Positions 26,628 through 36,559 of a stretch of 55,229 nucleotides of DNA are shown here, one piece after another. The translations under genes and the position numbers were made by a program. Position 1 is the stretch's first letter. Each line of letters begins with the position of its first letter. Source of the DNA: Verrucomicrobiaceae bacterium (lineage in GTDB: Bacteria; Verrucomicrobiota; Verrucomicrobiia; Verrucomicrobiales; Verrucomicrobiaceae); contig JAEUHM010000051.1 in the NCBI GenBank assembly GCA_016795485.1, forward strand, positions 1 through 55,229, written 5' to 3'. The notes beneath the pieces are model-generated. The model was not told the origin of the DNA, ran no database searches, and worked only from the letters and a program-made list of their open reading frames with translations.

Positions 26628-27959
26628 TCAGACCAGAACTTCGTTCAAGATGCGGCCACCATTGACGATGTCGATCGGACGGACGCCATCGGCCATGATC
26701 CGCTTCTCGCCATTGATGCCAAGAAGGCGATACATGGTCTTAGCAAGATCTTCTGGGCCAACTGGATTGGTATCAGGCTCTGCTCCGAGTGCATCGGACG
26801 TGCCATAGACGAAGCCACGCTTTACGCCGCCACCTGCAAGGGCAACGGAGAACACGCGAGGCCAGTGGTCACGGCCATTGGTGTTGTTGATCTTCGGTGT
26901 ACGGCCGAACTCTGAACTGACCATCACCAGGGTCTTGTCGAGCATGCCGCGATCATCAAGGTCACGAATCAGACGGGCAAAAGCCACATCGAAGTTGGGG
27001 GCTTGGCCCTCGAAGGCGCCTTTGATGTTGCTGTGGTGGTCCCAGCCGCCGTACGAAACGGAAACCATGCGAACACCAGCTTCGACAAGGCGACGAGCCA
27101 AGAGGAAACGCTGCCCCGCAGTGTTGCGGCCGTATTCGTCACGAAGCTTGTCTGGCTCAGCATTCAAATTGAAAGCTTCACGCGCCTTCTGGCTGCTGAT
27201 CAGGCCGTAAGCAGCTTGATAGAAGCTGTCCATCGCATTGATGGCGTCTGCTTTTTCGATGGTGCGGAAATGCTCGTCCACTGCGCCCAAGAGGCTACGA
27301 CGGCGGTCAAACCGCTTTTGGTCGATGTCTTTCGGCGCCAGTAGGTCGCGAACGTTGAAGCCACGGTCAGCAGGGTCGCTGCCGAGAGCAAATGGGCCGT
27401 AGGCGCTGCTCATGTAGCCAGATTGCTGCTCAGGAGCGAAAACGTTGGGAACCACCACGTAAGGAGGCAGGTTGTTGCGCGAGCCTTGCTCGTGAGAAAT
27501 CACAGAGCCAAAGCTGGGAAACTTGATGGCCGGGCTAGGACGATAACCAGTGAACATGTTGTGCGTGCCACGCTCATGAGCGGCTTCACCGTGGGTCATG
27601 GAGCGGATGACGGTGATCTTGTCCAGGATCTTGGAGATGTTCTGGAACTTCTCGCCCACATATTCACCCGTGTTGCCCTTGATGGGGCTAAATGGTCCGC
27701 GATATTCCGGAGCAGCAAATGGCTTCGGATCCCAGGACTCATGCTGAGCCATACCACCAGGAAGGTAAATGTGAATCACCGACTCGGCGATTGGCTTGAA
27801 CTCTTCCACCTTGGGCATTTCTACCGCAGCGCGCAGTTGAAGGAACTGTGGAAGGGTGATTCCCAGACCGGCAATTGCTCCGACTTGAATGAAGTCGCGG
27901 CGGCTCTGAGCGGTCATCAGATCCGAGTGGTTACCTTGGCAGAGAGGGTGTAGTTTCAT
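26628..27959 (-). CDS. Tat-exported DUF1501 protein
   Basis: From the ATG at 27959 the product has 443 residues; the frame is open upstream to 28085 but that stretch looks untranslated. It begins MKLHPLCQ and carries a Tat motif (QSRRDFIQVGAIAGLGITLP), followed by the DUF1501 pattern: VIHIYLPGGMAQHESWDPKP, ITVIRSMTHGEAAHERGTHN, VSVSYGGWDHHSNI, and TLVMVSSEFGRTPKINNTNG. The fold is alkaline-phosphatase/sulfatase-like. Its role is unknown. In PVC genomes it is usually next to a DUF1549/DUF1553 cytochrome gene; here none is adjacent and the upstream neighbour is the giant amylase gene, 122 bp away on the same strand. Confidence 0.9.
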   Translation of the reverse strand: MKLHPLCQGNHSDLMTAQSRRDFIQVGAIAGLGITLPQFLQLRAAVEMPKVEEFKPIAESVIHIYLPGGMAQHESWDPKPFAAPEYRGPFSPIKGNTGEYVGEKFQNISKILDKITVIRSMTHGEAAHERGTHNMFTGYRPSPAIKFPSFGSVISHEQGSRNNLPPYVVVPNVFAPEQQSGYMSSAYGPFALGSDPADRGFNVRDLLAPKDIDQKRFDRRRSLLGAVDEHFRTIEKADAINAMDSFYQAAYGLISSQKAREAFNLNAEPDKLRDEYGRNTAGQRFLLARRLVEAGVRMVSVSYGGWDHHSNIKGAFEGQAPNFDVAFARLIRDLDDRGMLDKTLVMVSSEFGRTPKINNTNGRDHWPRVFSVALAGGGVKRGFVYGTSDALGAEPDTNPVGPEDLAKTMYRLLGINGEKRIMADGVRPIDIVNGGRILNEVLV

Positions 27960-28081
27960 GAATAGAGACAGGGGGTCGAACAATATACACCTACGACTGG
28001 ACAAGAAAAGTCTTGCATTTGGCAAAAAAAATTGATTTTGGCCCGCAGCGGCAGCGACTTCTTCGTTGCCCAAGAGGCAGT

Positions 28082-31000
28082 TCACGGATTGGTCAAACTG
28101 ACCTCGACCTTGTAAAATCTGCGAGCGCGTGTGTTTGGGTGAGGGTTGCTCGTGGTTCCGTCATCAGTCACTTCCACCACCATTCCTGTGCCGATCAGCA
28201 AATCACCAAACTCATGCCAAGTGCCAAGATCATCGGAGTAATAGGTCCGGTAAGTGCGGTCTAGAAGGGTCGGAAAGGCAATCTTGAAGCCTGCGGCCAC
28301 TTTAGAAGGCACTGGCTTGTAGGTGTCGCCCCCATTGGGGTTGGTGCCGGTGATGAACTCCTCAAGGTTCGTGCGACCATCGCCATCCTGATCCCCACCA
28401 GCCCCATGGTCACCAACGGAGTCTGCAGGATTGAGTCCGTTGGCCGTTTCCCACACATCTGCCAGTTGGTCGTTATCCATGTCCAGACTGAGGGTCGGAC
28501 CGGTCTCGAACCCCAGGGCAAAGTTCATGGAGCCAGCCCCATAGATCTCGATCTGAGTTGTCTGTGCCTGATTGCGCATGTTGATCGTATCAAACACGAC
28601 GTTTTGGCCAGGGTCGTCGTCCACAGCAGCCGCGTTGTAAGTGACACCAACCCCTCGCTCCAGATACGCTCTCACCGTCTCTCCGGGGGTGCTATTGATA
28701 ACGCTAATCTCATCAATGCCCTCAATGATGCCACTCAGCGATGATTGGCCGCCTTTGAGGAGTTGTAACAAATTGGGGCTCAAGCCATGACGAATGAACA
28801 ATCGAGAGATGCTCGGGTCTGTAGTAACTACTACCGAAACTCGGTTGGAAAGCGCACTTAACGTTATTGTTTTTTGCACCAAGCCATCAGGACTCGTGAA
28901 GCGCCAACCACTAGGCACTACAGTCACGGTGTAGAGAGCGTTGTTGTAAGCTTGGCTGTCGGGGCCGGCTGCATACCAGTCCTTCATCGCGCTCGTCCTG
29001 AAGGTCGCCACTCGGCCACCCACGACGTTTGCGCTTCCTTCCTCTTCACTCTCCAGTCCAGAATAGCTCCATGGGTTACCCACAACCTGAAAAACATTTC
29101 CGTTACCGATGTCACGAACCCAAGCTGCTACCATTCTCCCACCAATAGCCTCGCTGAGGGTAAAAATACGACTATTGAACAGCAAATACTCTGGCTCACC
29201 ATCGAGATCGACATCCTCAGAAGCACTCCCGTGTGAGGGAGCCGCTGCCCACGCTGCCACGCGCGAGTAAACCGCCGCGTGACGCATCTGGCTCTGGGCC
29301 GCCTTCGAAAAAGCCGCCAGCGATTGAAATGATGTGTCAGGATAAATGTAGTCGCCAGTGCTGAACTTGCTGAGGTCGTGATTTGTTTGGTTGTGAAAAG
29401 CCGTAAGGTAGGTGGCCGCATGCGCTGTGCCCGTGGCAAGCTTCCGGAGGTTGCCTGTGAGTGCAGCGGCGGATGACCAAGCAGAATCAGATACCCCACC
29501 GACTCCAACCTGACCCCACGGTGAGGGCATGAGAACACCAGACCGTATCTCAAACATCTTTTGGGTGAGTCCCTCTTCCCTTCCTGCCTGACCAAAAAAC
29601 CAGTGGGCATAGTTCTCTTGAGTGGCGTGATCGACCCAATCTTTGGCAACTGATGGAAGCCCTGCATTCACGCCTCGTTCGACGACAGGCCAGACATCAC
29701 CAACAAAGTCACGAGTCACATCGACACCACCGGTTGCAATCTGATCTGGAGTCACGAGCTGAATCCAAGGATGAGAGGCGATCCAGGCAATGTTTGCATC
29801 GTATCCATCCGCCTTTGACCCGGTAAGAAAGTCACTCCAATCGCTGTGGAGAATGATGACTTGATCCTGTACGTCACTACGGGCCTTTCGACTAAAGAGC
29901 TCTTTCAGAGGCAAGTTCAGTCCGCTGTCATTTGTTTCAAAACGAAAGCTGCTTGCCTGATCGTTGATGAGAAAGAGCTTAACGCCGCTGATGCGATTGA
30001 TGCGGTAACCATCATTGCTCAACGCATTGCCACGACCGAACCAACGAGTGGCGTGGCGCATCTGATCCGCAAAAGTATATTCAAAACCCAGTGCGCTAAT
30101 CAAAGATAAAGCTTGTGCGTCCAAGACGCGCTCTGGTGGGTACATCACGTGAGACGAAGAGGGAGAGCCATAGATTGAAGACAACACCTCATTGGCAAGC
30201 TGCAGATTATCCAGACTAAATGCGGTGGAGAAAAATGGCAGAACGTGGCTGGAAAATGTAGTGCCCGGCAACTCCACGACTCCACTACCTTTCATGCTAG
30301 CGACGCGGTCATTGAAGGCTGGTCCATCTCGCCATGGTTTATTCACCGTTGGATCTACCTTGGCCCATTCCACAGCCGAGGCAAATGTCGCTGGGAAGTG
30401 CAGTGCCACACGAGCCTGATAAGCCTCATGCACATCCAGAGCCCTGTAAAATCCAGCGCCATTTCCTGTGTTGATCAAGTCCTGCACCTCGCTGCCAGGG
30501 AGCAGCGGCCTAGACTCATGAATGACCGATGCGACCTTGACTCGCTTTCCACGATGATTTGATCCGCTCAATCCAAACCAGGACTTTAGAACGCTTCCCG
30601 CTCCACTAAGCCCGCTCTGATCTCGCCAATAATCAGATGCTATGCCATCGTCGAAAATACTGTCGCGAATGTCACTGCGTCCACCGATATCCCCTGCCCC
30701 ACGAGGTGAGTTCTGCGTGCCGTCCTTCGTAGCATACACTTGATAGTTGATCGTAGCGGGGTTGCCGTTCCAACCAGCATCTAACAAAGCCTGACGATCA
30801 ATCGCAAACTCAACGGAATCCATTCGAGAATCAAAGTAGCCTCTCAAAAAGCCGCCAGGGGTATTGGCATCGCGCCTCTGAACACCAAATGATGAAAGGG
30901 CTTGATTGAAGCCCGTACTGTTGTTCCCAGGGTTCGTGTCTACATAGGCGGCCCCGTTCTCCGAAGAATACACAGCCACACAAACCTCCCAACGCATGTT

Positions 31001-34000
31001 GGTAGAAGTGTCGATGTCGTCCGGCAGTGAAAACTCACCGATACTTGTATTGCCGAAGTCCATGACCACATAGACATCAAGGTTTGATTCCTCGGCATAG
31101 GCTTTGAGATCTTGAAAATCGACACGAAAAGCAAAAGTGTCATCTCCACCTGACGCAGAGGGTCCACCATCCCTCGCATAAAAGGCTACGATGTCCCGGC
31201 TGCTGTCAAAACCGTCGTAAGCGCGATACAAATCGGAGCCTTGGTTGTTGTTTCCATCTCCGTTGTATTCGTCCAGCGCGATGATGTCCTGCGCGTTCCA
31301 ATCGGTGAAAGCTTGATCATTCACCACAGCACCGACCGTGATAGGAGCGCGAGGGCCGATCGTGATTCTAGAACCAGATGCTGGTGGAATCGTGTCATTC
31401 TTCCGCGGATTGGTATTGTTAGTGAGTTCCTGAGCATTCGAGAATCCGTCACCATCGGGATCGGCCGAACCGCCATGAACTCCACCCGTGTCGAGTGGGT
31501 TGAGAGCGAATCGGATTTCCCAACCGTCAGGCAACCCATCGCCATCCGTGTCTCGGTTCAAAGGGTCTGTTTCAGTCCAAGTCTCTCCCATGTCACGAAC
31601 ACGATTCCCATTGGTATCGCCTGCTACGAGCCCGTCTGAATCTTTATCCTCACCAGTGCCATCCAGCGCGCCATCTCCATCCGTATCTGCGTTGTTAGGG
31701 TCTGTCTCGGTCCAGATCTCTAACGGATTTCTTATGCCGTCAGGCCAATTACGCGCCAAACTTGGCGAGACACCTGGGCTGATGCTCGCTCCATCTCCAT
31801 CCAACCAGCCATTGCGATTGTAATCTTCGATGCCATCTGGCAGGCCATCGTTGTCGCTGTCCGCATCTCCTGGGTCCGTTGTGCTGCCACGCACCTTTCT
31901 GGCACGATCTCCACCTTCAGCTGCCGTGTTCACTCCTGGCACGGTGCTTAGATTGTCCAATGTGTTGAAGAATGGCGGATCAATGTCCCCAATGAAGTTC
32001 GGATGGCCATCTCCATCGGTGTCAGATGTCAAAATGGTGCCAACATCAAAAACAAGGTCTCCGTCCAGATCGTTCCAAGGCTCCGAAGATTCGCCTGCGT
32101 CATGTGCTCCATTCGAGTTCGTATCCGTAAAATCAAAGATCCCGTTACCGGCACCGGTAACGGGCGATCCAAACCCCACGTCGCTGAATGACTCGCCCGG
32201 CAATACAGCAGATCGCCACCCCACTTCCAACGAGTCTGGTAGACCATCCCCATCGGTGTCAGGCGACAATGGGTTAGTTTTGCCGTAGGCGTAGTAAATG
32301 TGCACCTCACCGTTATTCCACTGCTCGGAGTTGGGTTTGTATTTCGGGTCGGTCGATGGATAGCCGTTAGGCAGTGGGGTCGCGCTCGCCTCATCTCCAT
32401 CCAGTAACCCATCATCATCGTCGTCTGGATCCTTCTCATTCCCAGGCACCCGTTCTCTGAAAATCACGCTGGTCCGACGAACGTCGTGATTCTCTGCACT
32501 GCCCGTGAATGCGGTTGCGGTGAATGTGAACTGACCTTCCTCAACGTTACTCCAAGTGAAATCCCAAAGCTTGTTATTGCCTTCGGTGCTTGTGACAGGC
32601 GAGCTTATGGTCATGGGGCCTGAGTTCACCGTGATGTTAACACTCGTCACATCCATGCTGGTCGCCACTCGAATCACGAACTCCCTGTCTAGTGGATCTG
32701 GGGCTGCTTTTCTCGGAAGCACGATCTCAAACGCCTTACCAGCCGGATCAATCTCGGGGGGGCTCACAATAGAGACACGGGGCTTGGTACTTGGGTTTGA
32801 CCTCACCAAGCGTTCCGCCAGTAGATCCGAAAGCGGAGCCGTGCGATCGAGCGTGACAGCGATCTTGTGCAGGTAGTCTGGCTGATCATTCCAAAGGTTG
32901 GGGGGCGTGAAAGCGAGCGCATGGAACTCAGCAGTCTCGTCGTATGCTATGCGATACTCGCTCCGAGAAAGCGCCGTCCCTGTTGCACCCGTCTCGGACG
33001 AGCCAATCCGGACAAGAAACTTGTCGATCAATTGTGTTTCAGAAAGTCCTGCTGCTAGGGATTTACTGAAGTATGCCTTCACCTCGTAGCTGTCATCAAT
33101 CGAATCGCCATCCTGGGGCGGCCATGCGACAAAGAGACGCTCATTCGGTCCCGCAGCGTTCACCGTGCGCACTAATGTCGTAAAGTGACCACCTGCATCA
33201 CTCAGAGCAAAGTCTTTGTATTCAGAAGAGGATACTTCCCGCAATCTAACGCGCATCGTTGCGATCCCTGATGGTGGGATATTACTGAAATTGAATCGCC
33301 ACTCTTTTTGAAACCCGCTGTTAGTAGGTACCACTGACGGAGTTACCTCTGACGCCTTTACCCACGAGTCAGCAACCACGGCATCCCAATTGCCATCAGC
33401 ATCGAGATCTTCAAACTTCTCTGTCGAATCGCGAGTGCCATTGCGGTTGCTGTCAGTGAACGGCTCGAAGCCACCGCCATTGCCATTAAGCGAGCGGGTG
33501 ATGCTGTCATCGTTGCTTGGATCAGTGTCCACGATGTGGTACCACACTTCCGTCACGCTAGGATCAGTACAGACCACAACACCGTACTGCGAACCTCCTA
33601 CCGTATCGCCATTATTTTCAGGGAAGCGCACCTCACCCGTGGGAGCTGCTGCGTCATAGTAGAACGATTGGGTGAATGTGTTGTAGATGCTTGCTTTGCC
33701 CCCACGATTCAAAAAGGCCCTTGCCCGGATGACGTGCATGCCCTCAGCCAAACCAGTGCGAATCGCGCCATAGTCTGCGTGAGGTCGGAACTGCACCGCA
33801 GCGAGATCAATGGCGTCAGTCTCAAATGTGGTCATCATCTTCTGTTTCCGTGCCACTGCGTCTTCATTGCCTGGCCACCAAGATGGCGCCGCATCCTTGT
33901 AAATGCCGATCTTATACTTGGATGTAGCGGTAAACCCGGGCGGTAGCGGAGTCACACTCCACCAGTCCGAAGCCCCTCCATCATCGTTGTGCCGATAACT

Positions 34001-36559
34001 CAACTCTGCCGTGCGGGTGGTCGCACTGCCACGTCCAGCAGCACCTTCTGGGCTAGACCCATCCGTGGTGTAGTAAAGAATGCACTTGTACCCGGCACCT
34101 ACACTATTTGCTTTGACCCAGAGTTCACTTCCTGAAGCGTCATATTGATTTCTGGAGGGAGAGACGTTGCCCACCGGAGCCTGTGGATCATGGTACAAAA
34201 AGGTTGCGGTATCTGAGTCAACAAACTTCGGCGCGGTACCAGTGGTCACACTTGTAGTGGTAAACGTTTCGGCCCCAGCTGACCCAGTTGCGTTTCGAGC
34301 AGTGTCTTGAGCGGCAAACAACTCGGGATGAATCCTGCTAACAAAGTTTGGTTGCTCGTAACCTTGAAACAAATCCGTTGCCAGGGCGGGTGGATGATCT
34401 CGCGGGTCACCCAGGACATGATTCGTGGCGTTGAGGTTGACTCCACCATCGAGCTTCATCAGCACATTTTCCGCTGAGCCGTCTACGCGAGCCACAAACC
34501 TGACAGATGCTGGATCCGTGACTCGCGGAACAAGAACAGAGTACTTGTAGTCGGTGGTGTTTGTCTCTGGAACAAGCACCGGCCTTGTAGTTTCTGGGAG
34601 CGTACTTCCATTGAAGGCTTTGTCGCCGTTTGGGCCATCTTTGCGAGAGACGATCACCATCGGTGCCTCAACTCCATTCTGAGTAATCGTCACTGGCCGT
34701 CCACCATGATTTTTCCAAGCCGCAGAAGGGTCTGGATTTTTCCAAGAAAAGACAAAGTAACCTCCAGGAGGCACTACAGTGCCACTCAGCTCGTTTACAA
34801 ACTTATAGAAGCCACCTCCGTAGCCGGAGTAGTTGTAAAGATATGCCCCAGCCGGGAAAGCGGTGGCAAAACTACGTGCTTGGCCGCTAGAGTAGTCGTC
34901 ATTTAGCATCACAAGCATCGTGACTCCGTCTGCATCGGTCATGCCTCCATTCTCACGCTTGTCGATCCGTTCCCAAGCCACAAAGTCGCCATCACTCCAC
35001 CTTCCTAACTGGTAGCCACGGGCAAATTGATCGTGGATGTAAAGAAGATTCGGGACTCTCGCATCTCCCCACTGACCCAAGAATGACGTATTGGCATGAC
35101 GGGGAAAGGCACCCCCACTCTCCCCAAGCGTCTCGGCCTGATAGTTCCCATCCGTGTAGAGCAATCCCAGCCCATCCCGCAGAAAGTAGAAGGCATGCTG
35201 AAGCTCACGGCGCGCTGCATAGTCACTGTCATGGCTCTGAGCATGCATGACGCCCTGGTTGGCTGCAAATCCGCCATAACCAGCTTGATCGTAGCCATTC
35301 AGGCCGTTCCAAGGGCTACCCAAGCGGCTATTGAGTTGCTCTCGCAACGGATTGTCGACCAAGCGCATTCCAGAATCGATGTAGGGACCATAAGCCGGAG
35401 GCTCACCTAGATGTTCACCGAAGAGCATCGCATCGTCACGTGCAGCATCCGTGCTAAAGACGGTGTCCCGATGATTCGCGTCATTAAATCCGCGAGTAAT
35501 GTTAAACTGCCGCTGAACCTGACCCGTGTATCCGTAATCACTTGTGTCCTTGTCAGCGCCATAAGTGGCTCCAAAAAAGTCCGGGCGGACATGCTTCACC
35601 GCATCCAGCCGTAAACCATCAGCCTTCGTTCGATCCATCAACCAGCGGGCAGCGCGATTCAGATAATCGCCCACGTACTCTTCATAAGCCGCCTTATTTG
35701 TGGTGATGTACGCTTGCGCCCAAGCTTTCGCTTGAGCGTCCGTAGCAGACGGTCCGAGGTTCCCAGGCTGACGGGCCATCGTGATCAAGCCACCAAACCC
35801 AATGTAGTTGAAGTCTTTGTCGTGGTAGTACTGCTCAGGACGCAGAAGATCCCGCACGAACTTCACCTTGGGGCCACTACCGCCTTCAGACGAACCAAAG
35901 TTCATGTTCAACGTTCCCGGCTCCTGCGCGATGTCGATGAGGTCAGCGAGTCCGAGATGCTGCACTTGCCACGCATCGGTCCAGGAGCGCGTATTGTCCC
36001 ACTTCCGATAGAAGCCGTCTTGCGTCACACGAAGGTGAAAGTCCTCCGGCAACAGGCCCGGATAGATGTCGACCGGTGTGTTCTCGTTGTATCCTGGCAC
36101 ATCGAATGCCCGGTGATTCATGATGTTATCAAAGTAAATGCGTATGCCGAAGCGATGTGCTGTCTCCACCAACCGGATCAACTCAGCTTCCGTGCCGTAA
36201 CGTGTGCGAACGGAGTTGCGCTGATCTTTGGAGCCAAGATCAAATGGATCCCACATGTCATAGCCCACCGAAAGCCCGCCGGATCCCTTAGTAGGCGGCG
36301 GCAACCATAGTGAAGAGTAACCGGCTTCTGCCAGTTCAGGCATTTTTGCAGTGATCTCGGCCCACGACGTGTTGAAATACTGCAACATCGTCTCGGCTTT
36401 CGCCGAAGATGCAATCAGTGCGAGAAGCACGGTAACGTACTTCAACAAGTGGCGAGCCTTAGCCAGACCACGAATCAGCGTATCGTCCGTGTTCGGCAGA
36501 AACGAACTCGTTCCACAGCCTGCGTCCAGCTTGAACATTTTCTTGAACTTAGCCATCAT
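28082..36559 (-). CDS. Giant secreted multidomain amylase: GH13 domain, calcium-binding repeats and a GH57-like domain
   Basis: The protein has 2825 residues. Start 36559 (ATG) overlaps the upstream stop by ATGA; a TTG at 36445 would give a shorter, textbook signal peptide (KYVTVLLALIASSAKA). Residues ~55-560 are a GH13 alpha-amylase with all four conserved regions: DNIMNH (Asp144-His149), GLRLDAVKH (nucleophile Asp319), FGEHLGE (acid/base Glu382) and SHDSD (Asp444). It should cut alpha-glucans. A chitobiase-C/Fn3-like part (YYTTDGSSPEG, ~825) follows. Residues ~1365-1710 hold thrombospondin-type-3/EF-hand-like repeats (D-T-D-G-D-G-L-P-D). A DOMON/CBM-like section (~1720-1990) precedes a GH57-like barrel (~2005-2500) with MYPPERVLDAQAL (Glu2143 as possible nucleophile). 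The end has another D-x-D-x-D-G repeat and an F-P-T-L-L-D-R-T-Y beta domain. GC is lower than neighbours. Confidence 0.88.
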   Translation of the reverse strand: MMAKFKKMFKLDAGCGTSSFLPNTDDTLIRGLAKARHLLKYVTVLLALIASSAKAETMLQYFNTSWAEITAKMPELAEAGYSSLWLPPPTKGSGGLSVGYDMWDPFDLGSKDQRNSVRTRYGTEAELIRLVETAHRFGIRIYFDNIMNHRAFDVPGYNENTPVDIYPGLLPEDFHLRVTQDGFYRKWDNTRSWTDAWQVQHLGLADLIDIAQEPGTLNMNFGSSEGGSGPKVKFVRDLLRPEQYYHDKDFNYIGFGGLITMARQPGNLGPSATDAQAKAWAQAYITTNKAAYEEYVGDYLNRAARWLMDRTKADGLRLDAVKHVRPDFFGATYGADKDTSDYGYTGQVQRQFNITRGFNDANHRDTVFSTDAARDDAMLFGEHLGEPPAYGPYIDSGMRLVDNPLREQLNSRLGSPWNGLNGYDQAGYGGFAANQGVMHAQSHDSDYAARRELQHAFYFLRDGLGLLYTDGNYQAETLGESGGAFPRHANTSFLGQWGDARVPNLLYIHDQFARGYQLGRWSDGDFVAWERIDKRENGGMTDADGVTMLVMLNDDYSSGQARSFATAFPAGAYLYNYSGYGGGFYKFVNELSGTVVPPGGYFVFSWKNPDPSAAWKNHGGRPVTITQNGVEAPMVIVSRKDGPNGDKAFNGSTLPETTRPVLVPETNTTDYKYSVLVPRVTDPASVRFVARVDGSAENVLMKLDGGVNLNATNHVLGDPRDHPPALATDLFQGYEQPNFVSRIHPELFAAQDTARNATGSAGAETFTTTSVTTGTAPKFVDSDTATFLYHDPQAPVGNVSPSRNQYDASGSELWVKANSVGAGYKCILYYTTDGSSPEGAAGRGSATTRTAELSYRHNDDGGASDWWSVTPLPPGFTATSKYKIGIYKDAAPSWWPGNEDAVARKQKMMTTFETDAIDLAAVQFRPHADYGAIRTGLAEGMHVIRARAFLNRGGKASIYNTFTQSFYYDAAAPTGEVRFPENNGDTVGGSQYGVVVCTDPSVTEVWYHIVDTDPSNDDSITRSLNGNGGGFEPFTDSNRNGTRDSTEKFEDLDADGNWDAVVADSWVKASEVTPSVVPTNSGFQKEWRFNFSNIPPSGIATMRVRLREVSSSEYKDFALSDAGGHFTTLVRTVNAAGPNERLFVAWPPQDGDSIDDSYEVKAYFSKSLAAGLSETQLIDKFLVRIGSSETGATGTALSRSEYRIAYDETAEFHALAFTPPNLWNDQPDYLHKIAVTLDRTAPLSDLLAERLVRSNPSTKPRVSIVSPPEIDPAGKAFEIVLPRKAAPDPLDREFVIRVATSMDVTSVNITVNSGPMTISSPVTSTEGNNKLWDFTWSNVEEGQFTFTATAFTGSAENHDVRRTSVIFRERVPGNEKDPDDDDDGLLDGDEASATPLPNGYPSTDPKYKPNSEQWNNGEVHIYYAYGKTNPLSPDTDGDGLPDSLEVGWRSAVLPGESFSDVGFGSPVTGAGNGIFDFTDTNSNGAHDAGESSEPWNDLDGDLVFDVGTILTSDTDGDGHPNFIGDIDPPFFNTLDNLSTVPGVNTAAEGGDRARKVRGSTTDPGDADSDNDGLPDGIEDYNRNGWLDGDGASISPGVSPSLARNWPDGIRNPLEIWTETDPNNADTDGDGALDGTGEDKDSDGLVAGDTNGNRVRDMGETWTETDPLNRDTDGDGLPDGWEIRFALNPLDTGGVHGGSADPDGDGFSNAQELTNNTNPRKNDTIPPASGSRITIGPRAPITVGAVVNDQAFTDWNAQDIIALDEYNGDGNNNQGSDLYRAYDGFDSSRDIVAFYARDGGPSASGGDDTFAFRVDFQDLKAYAEESNLDVYVVMDFGNTSIGEFSLPDDIDTSTNMRWEVCVAVYSSENGAAYVDTNPGNNSTGFNQALSSFGVQRRDANTPGGFLRGYFDSRMDSVEFAIDRQALLDAGWNGNPATINYQVYATKDGTQNSPRGAGDIGGRSDIRDSIFDDGIASDYWRDQSGLSGAGSVLKSWFGLSGSNHRGKRVKVASVIHESRPLLPGSEVQDLINTGNGAGFYRALDVHEAYQARVALHFPATFASAVEWAKVDPTVNKPWRDGPAFNDRVASMKGSGVVELPGTTFSSHVLPFFSTAFSLDNLQLANEVLSSIYGSPSSSHVMYPPERVLDAQALSLISALGFEYTFADQMRHATRWFGRGNALSNDGYRINRISGVKLFLINDQASSFRFETNDSGLNLPLKELFSRKARSDVQDQVIILHSDWSDFLTGSKADGYDANIAWIASHPWIQLVTPDQIATGGVDVTRDFVGDVWPVVERGVNAGLPSVAKDWVDHATQENYAHWFFGQAGREEGLTQKMFEIRSGVLMPSPWGQVGVGGVSDSAWSSAAALTGNLRKLATGTAHAATYLTAFHNQTNHDLSKFSTGDYIYPDTSFQSLAAFSKAAQSQMRHAAVYSRVAAWAAAPSHGSASEDVDLDGEPEYLLFNSRIFTLSEAIGGRMVAAWVRDIGNGNVFQVVGNPWSYSGLESEEEGSANVVGGRVATFRTSAMKDWYAAGPDSQAYNNALYTVTVVPSGWRFTSPDGLVQKTITLSALSNRVSVVVTTDPSISRLFIRHGLSPNLLQLLKGGQSSLSGIIEGIDEISVINSTPGETVRAYLERGVGVTYNAAAVDDDPGQNVVFDTINMRNQAQTTQIEIYGAGSMNFALGFETGPTLSLDMDNDQLADVWETANGLNPADSVGDHGAGGDQDGDGRTNLEEFITGTNPNGGDTYKPVPSKVAAGFKIAFPTLLDRTYRTYYSDDLGTWHEFGDLLIGTGMVVEVTDDGTTSNPHPNTRARRFYKVEVSLTNP

